Below, piece after piece: positions 17,275-24,214 of a stretch of 64,000 nt of DNA. Within the stretch, counting starts at the first letter, position 1. Each line of letters begins with the position of its first letter. This DNA is from Actinomadura rudentiformis. GTDB taxonomy: Bacteria; Actinomycetota; Actinomycetes; Streptosporangiales; Streptosporangiaceae. Made by a program: the position numbers and the translations under genes. Under the pieces are notes generated by a model. The model was not told the DNA's origin, ran no database searches, and worked only from the letters and a program-made list of their open reading frames with translations. The DNA lies in the NCBI RefSeq assembly GCF_008923185.1, contig NZ_WBMT01000009.1, forward strand, positions 297,181 to 361,180. The letters are read 5' to 3'.

Positions 17275-17300
17275 GAGACGTCCTTTCGAGAGGACGTCTC
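17275..17300 (-). promoter_or_regulatory. Hairpin over the probable integrase ribosome-binding site
   Basis: GAGACGTCCT (17275-17284) and AGGACGTCTC (17291-17300) form a perfect 10-bp inverted repeat with a 6-base loop. In the integrase mRNA its 3' arm contains the AGGACG ribosome site and ends at the base before GTG 17274. If that GTG is the start, the hairpin would mask initiation; if translation starts upstream it is simply coding sequence. Confidence 0.45.
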
Positions 17301-17405
17301 TCCGTTTCCCTGTTGACTTGTCAAGGATCGTGATCCCCAGCGAGGGGAGGCTCATCGTAGCGTCAGAGGGCGGTCCCTCCAAGCCTCGACCCTGAGGTCC
17401 CCAGA

Positions 17406-17424
17406 TGAGCGCAGGGGGCGCTCA
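17406..17424. promoter_or_regulatory. Inverted repeat between integrase and primase-like genes
   Basis: TGAGCGC (17406-17412) and GCGCTCA (17418-17424) form perfect arms around AGGGG, in the divergent spacer between the integrase and the primase-like gene. It could be an operator for a regulator of integration or replication. No convincing promoter hexamers were found near it. Confidence 0.35.
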
Positions 17425-17562
17425 GGCCTGCTGTGCAGGGCGGTCTAGGGCACTTGGACGTTCCAGGTAGCCTCAGCGCGAGCACAGTCCCCACGAGCCC
17501 CTGAAGCCTCAGCTTGGCCACCCGCAACCAGGTCCGGCTTCCTCTGTTCAGCGGAGGTACAC

Positions 17563-19062
17563 ATGCCGAGAGAAGAAGACGTCCTTGCCCTTGCTCGGGC
17601 AGTCGTCAAGCACGGTGGGAATGCTCTCCTGATCAAGGAGAACAATGTTCCTGACCGTTGGGTGGCAATCGAAGAAGCAGTAACAAGCGGAAGGGCCTTC
17701 GCTGTCGAGCCTAAGCCAGGGCTGGTCGCTTTGGACCTGGACAGTGCTGAGCTTGTCGCTAAGGGCCTGAAGGTGAAGGTTTGGGCAGAAGTCTATCTCC
17801 ACGCTCAAGCCGTTCTGGTGGCCTCAGGAGGAGACGGGCGCAGGCATCTATGGGTCTGCCTTCCATCTGGGATGACCAAAGAAGAGTTCAAAGATCTCCT
17901 CAGTCAGAACTATGAGTTCCCTTTCGAGAACATCCGCCACACGCAGGCTACGAGACCCCCACTCTCACCACACAGGAACGGTCTTCCTGTGTCTCTCATC
18001 GAACCGACCTCCGTTGAGGAGGCCCTAGATCGGCTAGGACCCGCCGATGGGGTCGGGAAGGTAAACCCGCCCAAGTGGCTTCCCGGCAAATGGGCGAGTC
18101 TCCTCAGAAACGGAGACACGGAAGGTAAATACGAAGGACGCCACCAGGTAGAGGCTGCCATCGCACAGGCAGCCGTCAGGGTCGGCCTCTCCAAGGAGTG
18201 GTTCATCAGCGAGGTGACCGACCGACGTAACAAGGGCGGCGCGAAAACCCAAGAGGTCGAAGACAGGCATGGCCGACAGGCCGCCTTCAAGTCTGCTGGT
18301 AAGACCTACGACAACGCAGTCCGTTGGGTGACCGAGAACGGTGTCACTCCCAGCTTCGATCTAGAGACCTTCAAGGAAAAGATCAGCGCCTTCCGGGAGG
18401 CGGCTGAACAAGCCGCCTTCACCCGAAGCACGGACAGAGATGTGCTGCTAGCTCTGATCAAACATGGAGAGGAACACTGCTCCTACTCGCCCATGGCGAG
18501 TCTGAGAGACCTCCACACTAAGTCCGGTAGGGCTATCGACACAGTACGTAGAGCACTTCAGAGACTCGTAGAACAAGACTGGCTCACTAAGGGTGAGCCA
18601 GTAGGAGAGACTGACACTTACACCTTCAACCTAGAAATGAGTGACAAATCTAGTACATACTCATCTCTAGGGGGGACAGAAAGAGTATGTACTAGTAATG
18701 TTACACATCCTCTGTTCACGTCCCCTAAGGGCTTGGCCGGTAGGCCTGCCGAGGTCTGGGCCAAACTACCGACGTCGTTCGTCGGCATGAGTGACGTGGT
18801 GAAACTGACGGGTCTCAAGTCCCACCAGATTCGGGCGGCAGCGAAGAAGCTCGCAGCCTTCGGTCTCGCTGAGATTGAGAAGGGAACGGGGCCTAAGGGC
18901 GGAGACCGTTACCGCAGTGTTGACGTTAGCTCGGAGCATCTGGACCAACTGGCCGACGAGTTGAACCTCCATGAGGATCAGTACCTCAAGAAGATGCGCA
19001 TCGAGCGTCAGAGGGCCGCTTATGCGGCCTCTGGTAGATCGGCTAACAAAGAGGCAGGCTGA
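17563..19062 (+). CDS. Primase-polymerase-like (AEP) replication protein with C-terminal helix-turn-helix regions
   Basis: A 499-residue protein, ATG preceded by GGAGG at 5 bases. The first 110 residues fit the bifunctional DNA primase/polymerase (AEP) pattern: a hydrophobic strand with acidic pair Asp58/Asp60 (GLVALDLDS) and the motif-II histidine His95 in SGGDGRRHLWV. A long charged middle region follows (KTQEVEDRHGRQAAFKSAGKTYDNAVRWV, the end of which resembles D5/RepA-associated sequence only weakly). Two helix-turn-helix-like segments come after: SLRDLHTKSGRAIDTVRRALQRLVEQDWL and SDVVKLTGLKSHQIRAAAKKLAAFGLAEIEKG. No Walker A helicase motif is visible. Likely role: replication initiation of the excised element. 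Family placement rests on two short motifs. Confidence 0.6.
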   Translation: MPREEDVLALARAVVKHGGNALLIKENNVPDRWVAIEEAVTSGRAFAVEPKPGLVALDLDSAELVAKGLKVKVWAEVYLHAQAVLVASGGDGRRHLWVCLPSGMTKEEFKDLLSQNYEFPFENIRHTQATRPPLSPHRNGLPVSLIEPTSVEEALDRLGPADGVGKVNPPKWLPGKWASLLRNGDTEGKYEGRHQVEAAIAQAAVRVGLSKEWFISEVTDRRNKGGAKTQEVEDRHGRQAAFKSAGKTYDNAVRWVTENGVTPSFDLETFKEKISAFREAAEQAAFTRSTDRDVLLALIKHGEEHCSYSPMASLRDLHTKSGRAIDTVRRALQRLVEQDWLTKGEPVGETDTYTFNLEMSDKSSTYSSLGGTERVCTSNVTHPLFTSPKGLAGRPAEVWAKLPTSFVGMSDVVKLTGLKSHQIRAAAKKLAAFGLAEIEKGTGPKGGDRYRSVDVSSEHLDQLADELNLHEDQYLKKMRIERQRAAYAASGRSANKEAG

Positions 19063-19133
19063 ACCAGCCATAGGGGCTTCTGATTCCTCCGTGGCCTACT
19101 CAGGGCCACAGAGGGATGCCATGGGCCGTCTGG

Positions 19134-19427
19134 TCAACTCACCTCTTGCACAAGTGAGAATGCTGCGACTGTGAGCCGTTGCCTGTCGAGCGTGCTCAAG
19201 CGCGACGAGTCGTCTATGCCCTGCTGGTGAGCCAGGAGGCAGGCAACAGTGTTCATCTTCCGTGCCCACTGCTCATAGGCCATAGCGACCGACACACCAG
19301 CAAGTCCTACCGGGCGCTGAACAAAGGTCTCTATGTCCAGGAAGCTAATGCCATGCTCGGCCATTAGCTTGGTGAGAACCGCAAAGGTCTCTTTGGCCTC
19401 TTCAACAGCTTGATCTAGCTGAGGCAT
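19134..19427 (-). CDS. Small helical protein of the element, unknown function
   Basis: A 97-residue, mostly helical and Cys-poor protein (MPQLDQAVEEAKETFAVLTKL...). It is the last of the minus-strand genes of the element, starting 11 bases after the DUF397 stop. There is no membrane segment, signal peptide or recognised motif. It lies only 71 bases from the convergent primase-like gene. Its tight position at the end of the XRE/DUF397 series suggests cotranscription with it. Confidence 0.6.
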   Translation of the reverse strand: MPQLDQAVEEAKETFAVLTKLMAEHGISFLDIETFVQRPVGLAGVSVAMAYEQWARKMNTVACLLAHQQGIDDSSRLSTLDRQRLTVAAFSLVQEVS

Positions 19428-19438
19428 TGGAGCCGTCC

Positions 19439-19630
19439 CTACCGGCCGTCTCCGCTACGAAGGGTTGCGACGAACTGTTGCCATCCATTCCGGCCCACCA
19501 GGATCACGGGGCCATCCTGGTCAGTCGAGTCACGGACAGCGACGAATCCCGGTCCGTTCGCCACTTCTACACATCCGTCTTGGTTCAGCTCCTCACACCG
19601 TGAGGGCTTGCGGAATTCCAGGGTTGTCAC
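19439..19630 (-). CDS. DUF397-domain protein
   Basis: A 63-residue protein. From GTG 19630 (GAAGG six bases upstream) it reads as a complete DUF397: FRKPSRCEELNQDGCVEVAN, VAVRDSTDQDGPVILVGRNGWQQFVATLRSG. DUF397 proteins are actinobacterial partners of XRE-DUF5753 regulators in the WhiJ/AbaA-like sets that affect development and antibiotic production; some pairs behave like toxin-antitoxin modules. The XRE-DUF5753 member is 0.6 kb upstream on the same strand. Here the pair is split by two other genes, unlike the usual direct adjacency. The start overlaps the upstream gene by 38 bases. Confidence 0.88.
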   Translation of the reverse strand: MTTLEFRKPSRCEELNQDGCVEVANGPGFVAVRDSTDQDGPVILVGRNGWQQFVATLRSGDGR

Positions 19631-19904
19631 CGTTGACCTTCTCTCTTGGGAGTTGGGGACAAGCACAGGCGAATGCCACGTATTGAATGCCAGACAACTT
19701 CACAGAGCACCAGCCAGCGTCAATGACGCTGATTGCCCACTGATACCCAGCGCTGTCCCCGGTTTGCTGGCCATCGTTCAGAAGGAGATCGCGAAGCACA
19801 GAACGTGCTGACTCTCTATCCAGCCGTTCCGGCGTCGTCTGCATACGACCGCTCCGCGTCGTCATGACATGCCAGTGATCAGCAATGCCAGGGAACGGGC
19901 TCAT
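19593..19904 (-). CDS. Small protein of unknown function (element)
   Basis: A 103-residue protein (MSPFPGIADHWHVMTTRSGR...). Its ATG at 19904 overlaps the stop of the preceding gene as TAATG, a translational-coupling arrangement that supports this start over an upstream one. The middle contains RESARSVLRDLLLNDG and a hydrophobic strand-like region (QWAISVIDAGWCSVKL). No family recognised. Its 3' end overlaps the start of the DUF397 gene. Confidence 0.6.
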   Translation of the reverse strand: MSPFPGIADHWHVMTTRSGRMQTTPERLDRESARSVLRDLLLNDGQQTGDSAGYQWAISVIDAGWCSVKLSGIQYVAFACACPQLPREKVNGDNPGIPQALTV

Positions 19905-20191
19905 TAGCCCGTAGCCTTCTCGGGAGTCAGAACGAAAGAAATCCGATCGGCCGCCCTCTCCAGATGCCTCACAGGGCAAATGGGGGCGTTCCAGGACCAC
20001 ATGTAGGACAGTTCACCGTCCCACATTGAGCAACTGACGTCCTCGGCCAGTTGAGCTACGTGTTCATTGACAACCCGGACATACGAGTAATCAGTCGTGG
20101 CATGCACGACCTCTGCCTTGAAGCCTCGGTCGTTCATGATTCGTTCCAGGGCTTCAAAGTGAGCTGTCACGCTCATTCCGTCGATGCGCAT
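19904..20191 (-). CDS. Small protein of unknown function, probably leaderless (element)
   Basis: A 95-residue protein (MRIDGMSVTAHFEALERIMN...). A good promoter (-35 TTGAGG at 20221-20226, 17-base spacer, -10 TAGCGT at 20198-20203) ends six bases before ATG 20191, so transcription would begin at or next to the A of ATG and the mRNA would have no leader. It heads a run of four genes (this, the 103-residue protein, DUF397, the 97-residue protein). No family recognised. An internal ATG at 20176 is the alternative start. Confidence 0.6.
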   Translation of the reverse strand: MRIDGMSVTAHFEALERIMNDRGFKAEVVHATTDYSYVRVVNEHVAQLAEDVSCSMWDGELSYMWSWNAPICPVRHLERAADRISFVLTPEKATG

Positions 20192-20197
20192 ACAGCA

Positions 20198-20226
20198 ACG
20201 CTAGAGAGACGGCTGTGTCACCTCAA
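20198..20226 (-). promoter_or_regulatory. Promoter of the second part of the element operon
   Basis: On the minus strand TTGAGG (20226-20221), a 17-base spacer and TAGCGT (20203-20198) fit the vegetative actinomycete pattern TTGNNN-17-TANNNT. Predicted transcription start falls at the ATG of the 95-residue gene, implying leaderless translation. Confidence 0.6.
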
Positions 20227-20251
20227 ACACTATTCCCGTTCCTGCATAAAC

Positions 20252-21082
20252 TCAGGCCCGGAACGATCGAGCCCAGTTGACTAGAAGAGACCTCGCGTCG
20301 TCGTCGAAAGACGCGAACCCTTCGAAGAGGGAGAACAGTTGACGGTGATAGGCAACATCCTTCGGATCACGCATGATGATTGCGCCACCGAAGGTCTCGG
20401 CAGTGACCAGCCGACTGTCATACACGGTGAAGGTGTTCAATGGGCCTCGTGGCAGATGACCCTCCAATGGGAGCACCCCTATGCGCACGTTAGGCAGATG
20501 AGACAGCGAACTCAGTCGATCAACCTGCATCGCCATCTGCGAGGGTGGGCATAGCGGCCATCGAATAGCCGCCTCTGTGAGTACGAAGGTGAACCGCTTC
20601 GTCTCGTCGTACAAGATGGCCTGTCGGTCCAGCTTCCTTGCTACGGCCTTCGAGATGTCTCCTGGGGAGTGAGCCAGACTAGCTCTGATGTATTCGGGCG
20701 TGCTGAGCAAGGAGGTAATCATCGTCGGCAGGAAGAACCTAAGGTCACTTGAACCAGCCTCCAGTCCGGCTAGTTCATGCTGCTTCTTCTCCAAGCCCTT
20801 TCGCAGGAGTGAGCGAACATCCTGATATTCAGTGTTGGCCAATCGCGTTAAGGCCATCACTTCTGCCATCAGTTCGGCGGGCGCCTCTACCGCGTGAAGA
20901 ATGCGTTCAACGTCTACGACCGTGGGGAGGAGTTTCCCGGTTTCTATCTTTGAGACCTTGCTCTGGCTCATGGCGCACTTCAAGGCCAGGCTCTGCCCAG
21001 TGAGCCCGGCCTCTTTACGAAGCGCCTTGAGAGTTGCAGCTAGGTCGCTCTTGCGTCTCCCCAGCTCCTCAGGTTCAAGCAC
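20252..21082 (-). CDS. XRE-family regulator with DUF5753 domain
   Basis: A 276-residue regulator. The N-terminal Cro/XRE helix-turn-helix (about 12-70) reads LAATLKALRKEAGLTGQSLALKCAMSQSKVSKIETGKLLPTVVDVERIL. The remainder is the DUF5753 domain, with the usual LSTPEYIRASL, RKLDRQAILYDETKRFTFVLTEAAIRWPLCPPSQMAMQVDRL, and NVRIGVLPLEGHLPRGPLNTFTVYDSRLVTAETFGG. It starts at a GTG overlapping the DUF6879-like stop (TAGTG). Family members work with DUF397 proteins, and one is 0.6 kb downstream. It may control excision, copy number or the operon itself. Which targets it has is not visible. Confidence 0.92.
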   Translation of the reverse strand: MLEPEELGRRKSDLAATLKALRKEAGLTGQSLALKCAMSQSKVSKIETGKLLPTVVDVERILHAVEAPAELMAEVMALTRLANTEYQDVRSLLRKGLEKKQHELAGLEAGSSDLRFFLPTMITSLLSTPEYIRASLAHSPGDISKAVARKLDRQAILYDETKRFTFVLTEAAIRWPLCPPSQMAMQVDRLSSLSHLPNVRIGVLPLEGHLPRGPLNTFTVYDSRLVTAETFGGAIIMRDPKDVAYHRQLFSLFEGFASFDDDARSLLVNWARSFRA

Positions 21083-21597
21083 TACCCTTGCCAGTACTCC
21101 ATGAATGGGACTGCGCCATCAAGCGCGATGTCCCGATATCGCTTATACGACTCGATGTCGGGTGACTCCAGAAGCTCACGACGTATCTGCGTACCGTCCG
21201 GACGATACAGCATCTTCACAACCCGAGCCTCGTCGAAGAGCCAGAAGTCGTGATCCGGCAAGCCAGGATTCGGCTTGCCCGTCAAATCGAGTATGCGAAT
21301 GTCTTCGCCAGCTTTCACGTGATGCCGGTAGTACCATTCGAACTCGAATCTCAGATATTCGCTGAGAGGCTGCCTCACGACATGCACCCGGCCGATTGTC
21401 CGGCCGCTCTCGATATACGCCTTGACTCGACTCATCCAGGGTGACCAATAGCCATCTGGTAGACGCTCGCCTGAGCGAAAGCGTTCTAGCTTCTCTTCCT
21501 CCTGAGGCATCGTATAGACCGGATGCAACTCCAGTCTCCAGACAGAGCGCTTGAAGTCGTCGAAGAAGTCTTGCCAGATATCATTTCCCAAGAGCAC
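21082..21597 (-). CDS. DUF6879-like protein
   Basis: A 171-residue soluble protein. The pattern FFDDFKRSVWRLELHPVY, ESGRTIGRVHVVRQPLSEYLRFEFEWYYRHHVKAGEDIRILDL and DFWLFDEARVVKMLYRPDG is that of DUF6879, a domain typically found just before XRE-DUF5753 regulators in actinomycetes, as here. Function unknown. GTG start overlaps the preceding small gene by 17 bases and its stop overlaps the XRE start (TAGTG), so the three genes must be translated as a unit. Name is from remembered family pattern, so moderate confidence. Confidence 0.8.
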   Translation of the reverse strand: MLLGNDIWQDFFDDFKRSVWRLELHPVYTMPQEEEKLERFRSGERLPDGYWSPWMSRVKAYIESGRTIGRVHVVRQPLSEYLRFEFEWYYRHHVKAGEDIRILDLTGKPNPGLPDHDFWLFDEARVVKMLYRPDGTQIRRELLESPDIESYKRYRDIALDGAVPFMEYWQG

Positions 21598-21772
21598 GGG
21601 CGGCCTCCAGGATCAAGGCAGTAGGGATCGCCACGACCCTTTCCCCTTCTGGCGTCTCAACCTCGGGCATGTCGTAGCCCTGAACGTTCAGCATGCCGTC
21701 ATCCCGAACGGCAATAGTCGGGCAGTCATTCTCCCCGCAGTCGCCACCGGCAATGATCCGACCCAGGCTCAT
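21581..21772 (-). CDS. Small conserved protein heading the XRE/DUF6879 operon
   Basis: A 63-residue protein (MSLGRIIAGGDCGENDCPTI...) with acidic character, two Cys (DCGENDC) and a C-terminal IPTALILEAARALG helix. ATG 21772 is preferred over GTG 21799: it has AGAGGG about 8 bases upstream, and the predicted transcription start lies near 21796, downstream of that GTG. Small genes like this commonly head DUF6879/XRE sets. Function unknown. Confidence 0.72.
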   Translation of the reverse strand: MSLGRIIAGGDCGENDCPTIAVRDDGMLNVQGYDMPEVETPEGERVVAIPTALILEAARALGK

Positions 21773-21802
21773 TTCGCTACCCTCTCGCTCGGCTCCCACC
21801 TG

Positions 21803-21831
21803 AAGTTAAGCGGCATATTCATCCTGGTCAA
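21803..21831 (-). promoter_or_regulatory. Promoter of the XRE/DUF6879 operon
   Basis: On the minus strand TTGACC (21831-21826), a 17-base spacer and TAACTT (21808-21803) are close to the vegetative consensus. The start of transcription would be near 21796, giving a leader of about 24 bases to ATG 21772. Confidence 0.7.
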
Positions 21832-21965
21832 CACCGCACGAGAATATTCCCGTCTATGAATAACTGGGGTGGTGTGCTGCCGTGGCTCAAGTCCCAGACC
21901 CGTACAGAGCGGGAGAACCCTGCCCCAGGCGGGGCCTATGGGGTAGGGGGCCGGGTATTACCCCA

Positions 21966-21984
21966 CCCCCCGATGAACGGGGGG
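21966..21984. terminator. GC-rich hairpin in the element's right non-coding region
   Basis: CCCCCCG at 21966-21972 pairs with CGGGGGG at 21978-21984 across ATGAA, followed by CTTTGGGGG. It could end transcription entering from either side, or be part of a replication origin. Confidence 0.35.
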
Positions 21985-22198
21985 CTTTGGGGGATTTCCT
22001 AGGGGCGACTCTATGGGGAGGTGGGGCACTGGCCTTAAATCCACGGGGTCAAGTGGGTGCGCGGTGCCGGAGTCGGGGTACCTGCTCTCCCTCTCTGGTT
22101 CGGGTGGTAGATCGTGAGGAGGCGTACGGGCGGGGCGTCGTCTGGGACGTCCTGAGATCGTCTCTCCCTGACGTTCTCGGTCACCTGGTGCATGAGAG

Positions 22199-22228
22199 AG
22201 CCCCGCACGGTTGAGGCCGTACGGGGCT
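22199..22228. terminator. Bidirectional hairpin downstream of the nuclease gene
   Basis: A 12-bp stem with one mismatch (22199-22210 with 22217-22228, loop TTGAGG) lies about 120 bases beyond the nuclease stop on the minus strand. It appears to be an element-borne replacement for the native terminator left at 15848-15883. Confidence 0.5.
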
Positions 22229-22247
22229 TCTGGGATCTCCGCCTCTT

Positions 22248-22268
22248 GAGGGGAAACCTCGGGGAAAC
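22248..22268. promoter_or_regulatory. Candidate integrase arm-type sites, right
   Basis: GAGGGGAAAC and CGGGGAAAC lie 12 bases apart, roughly 80-100 bases inside attR, resembling the doublet inside attL at 16066-16089. The role is inferred. Confidence 0.35.
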
Positions 22269-22344
22269 GGAGAGACGTAGGTCGGTTTGATCTAGGTCAG
22301 TTGGTTGGTCGGTCGGGTGTTGCTCGTTGGCTTGTGTTTGTCCT

Positions 22345-22445
22345 GGTCAGCGCAGGCGGAGGCCGATCAGGACGGGGTCGTGGTCGGAGGAGCGGAACGC
22401 GTCCGGCTTGTAGAGCGCGGGCGGGTTGTACTCGGTGTTGTAGTC
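22345..22445. repeat. attR copy of the 101-bp direct repeat, forming the nuclease 3' end
   Basis: This is the copy that now completes the nuclease reading frame. Its left part came with the element and its right part is chromosomal, so the last residues of the host protein are element-encoded after recombination. It is identical to attL over 22345-22417. Confidence 0.9.
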
Positions 22446-24044
22446 GAGGATCGTCGGCTCGTCGCTGTTGATGTGCCAGATCGTGGCGTCGGACACGCGC
22501 CGGGCCAGGCCCTTGCCGGCCAGGGCGTGGTCGAGTTCGCCGGACTGGCCGTCGAAGACGTAGCTGTAGCGCTGGGCCGCCTTGACGTGGCGTTCGGTCA
22601 GGCTGACCATGCCGCTCGCGGTGAGCGCCTTGATCGGGTCCTCGGCGGCGTAGGCGTTGAGGTCGCCGAGGACGAGCGGGTTGGTCTCGCCCTTCGCCAG
22701 GTCGGCGATCGCCTTGGCCTGGGTGACGCGGCGGGCGTTGTAGCAGCTCTGCCCGTCGCCCTGGTCCTGGTCGGGGCCGGTGGCGCCGCCGCAGCCCTTC
22801 GACTTGAAGTGATTGATGATCATGGTGAACGGGGCGCCGCTGCCGGAGGCGCGCCGGAAGGTCTGCACGAGCGGCGGGCGTTCGAAGACCGGTGCGGTGG
22901 AGGAACGCGGCGTGCCGGCGGGCTTGAGCTTCGCGGGCTTGTAGATGAGCGCGACATGGATCTCGTCGGTGCCCGGGTTCGGGTGCTTGATCCACGAGTA
23001 GGTGTTCGCGCCGACGGCCGCGTTGAGCCGGTCCACGAGTGCCTTGACGGCCGTGTCGCCGTTGTTCTCGACCTCCATGAGGCCGACCGCGTCGGCGTTC
23101 AGGCCCTTGAGCGCGGCGACCAGCTTGGTGATCTGGCGCTCCTGCTCGGCGGCGGTGTCGGCGCCGCGCTTGTCGAGCGTCGTGAACCAGTTGAGCGTGT
23201 TGAAGCTCGCCACCTTCACGTCGCCGCCGACGTTCTCAGGCTTGGCGGGACGCGGGTTCGTCCGGGCGAAGCGCACAGCTTGGGTGGGCTGCAGTCGGTA
23301 GGCGTTGAAGCCGTAGCTCAGGACGCCGGTGAGGTTGCTGGTCGAGTCGCCGATGCGCAGCACGCGAGGGCTGGTGAACGGGACGTTCTTGGGGTTCTGC
23401 ACGGTCGAGCCGTCGTCGAGCAGCAGACGGCGGGCATTGTTGCCCGCCTGCGTCGAGCCGTGGCCGTCCGTTGGCTGGAACAGGCGGCCCTTGGCGGCCA
23501 GCGACACCTCGCCGTACTGGCCGAGCCGGTAGGTCTCGGTCGCAGTGAGCTTCTGCTGGAACCGCACCAGCACGCCCTCGTACGACTCCAGGCTCGCGCC
23601 GCCGGACAGCGGGAGGCGCGCACCGGCCGGCTTCACTCTGCCGGTGCCGCACACGTCCACGGCGGTCACCGGGGACAACTCGGTGAGGCCGTTGAACTCG
23701 ATGACCTTGCCGGTGGCGAGCACGCGGTCGCCGACCTTGACGTCCTGCGTCGAGTAGACGAACAGGCCGTCGGAGGTCCTGGGGTCCCGATCCGGAGTCG
23801 CGTCCTGGATGAAGAAGCCCTTGAGCTGGTCGGCCGCCTGGAAGTCGCCCGTGACGACGCCCTCCACCCGGACGGTCTGTCCGTTGACCGGGGTGGCGTC
23901 ACCGGAGCCCTGGACCTGGGCGATCTGGTGGGTGGCGGGGGTGGAGCACGTGCCGGGCTCCGCCGCCTGGGCCGCGTGGAGACCGGCGGTGGTGACGAGG
24001 CCGGCCGCCAGCGCGGTCGTGAGTGCTGCTGCTGTTCGACGCAT
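22347..24044 (-). CDS. Secreted endonuclease/exonuclease/phosphatase-family nuclease (ExeM/NucH-like)
   Basis: A 565-residue exported protein. Signal peptide MRRTAAALTTALAAGLVTTAGLHAAQAAE. Residues about 30-150 form an OB-fold-like domain (GQTVRVEGVVTGDFQ, GFFIQDATPDRDPRTSDGLFVY, GDRVLATGKVIEFNGLTEL), then the EEP catalytic domain: VKVASFNTLNWF, AVGLMEVENNGDTAVKALV, TMIINHFKSKGCGG, LVLGDLNAY, and the final SSDHDPVLIGLRLR with the Asp-His pair. Such proteins degrade extracellular DNA. The C-terminus is rebuilt by the integrative element, so the gene is probably still functional, with no frame break. Confidence 0.9.
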   Translation of the reverse strand: MRRTAAALTTALAAGLVTTAGLHAAQAAEPGTCSTPATHQIAQVQGSGDATPVNGQTVRVEGVVTGDFQAADQLKGFFIQDATPDRDPRTSDGLFVYSTQDVKVGDRVLATGKVIEFNGLTELSPVTAVDVCGTGRVKPAGARLPLSGGASLESYEGVLVRFQQKLTATETYRLGQYGEVSLAAKGRLFQPTDGHGSTQAGNNARRLLLDDGSTVQNPKNVPFTSPRVLRIGDSTSNLTGVLSYGFNAYRLQPTQAVRFARTNPRPAKPENVGGDVKVASFNTLNWFTTLDKRGADTAAEQERQITKLVAALKGLNADAVGLMEVENNGDTAVKALVDRLNAAVGANTYSWIKHPNPGTDEIHVALIYKPAKLKPAGTPRSSTAPVFERPPLVQTFRRASGSGAPFTMIINHFKSKGCGGATGPDQDQGDGQSCYNARRVTQAKAIADLAKGETNPLVLGDLNAYAAEDPIKALTASGMVSLTERHVKAAQRYSYVFDGQSGELDHALAGKGLARRVSDATIWHINSDEPTILDYNTEYNPPALYKPDAFRSSDHDPVLIGLRLR

Positions 24045-24214
24045 GCGCGGGACATTAGGGCGGGTGTGACGCGGGACGAGGAACGATTGGTGAAGATGTC
24101 ACCAATTTGTCATTGATTGACGAAATCGTGGGCACTGGTGGGGTTTGTGGTGTTCTGGCCTCCGGGAAACGCGCTCGCCGTTCCGGGCGATACCCGGGCG
24201 GAGGTGGGTGGGCT

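Larger units (their letters stand above)
21773..22346. other. Non-coding right part of the integrative element
   Basis: This 574-base interval has no convincing gene. It contains the XRE-operon promoter (21803-21831), GC-rich hairpins (GCCCC/GGGGC at 21922-21935 and CCCCCCG/CGGGGGG at 21966-21984), a terminator at 22199-22228, candidate arm sites at 22248-22268, and T/G-rich DNA before attR. The clustered hairpins could mark an origin, but nothing proves it. Confidence 0.5.
15912..22445. mobile_element. Small integrative element with tyrosine integrase and primase-polymerase-like gene
   Basis: About 6.4 kb bounded by 101-bp direct repeats (15912-16012 and 22345-22445; the first 73 bases are identical, three mismatches after). 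Contents: integrase next to attL, a primase-polymerase-like gene, and seven small genes on the minus strand with XRE-DUF5753, DUF6879-like and DUF397 members. Codon use and GC are visibly unlike the flanks. No FtsK/TraB-type transfer gene, relaxase, capsid, terminase, partition or excisionase gene is recognisable, so it is neither a full AICE nor a prophage. A mobilisable satellite or a relic of a larger element are the two readings. Confidence 0.85.

Noticed and set aside
21882..22214. Possible 110-residue gene in the right part of the element
   Set aside because: No ribosome site, Gly/Pro/Arg-rich random composition, and it runs into a hairpin terminator.
16093..22346. Prophage
   Set aside because: No capsid, portal, terminase, tail or lysis gene; integrase and regulator alone do not make a phage.
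22305..24116. 603-residue open frame on the plus strand over the nuclease
   Set aside because: Shadow of the high-GC nuclease gene on the opposite strand; low-complexity composition.
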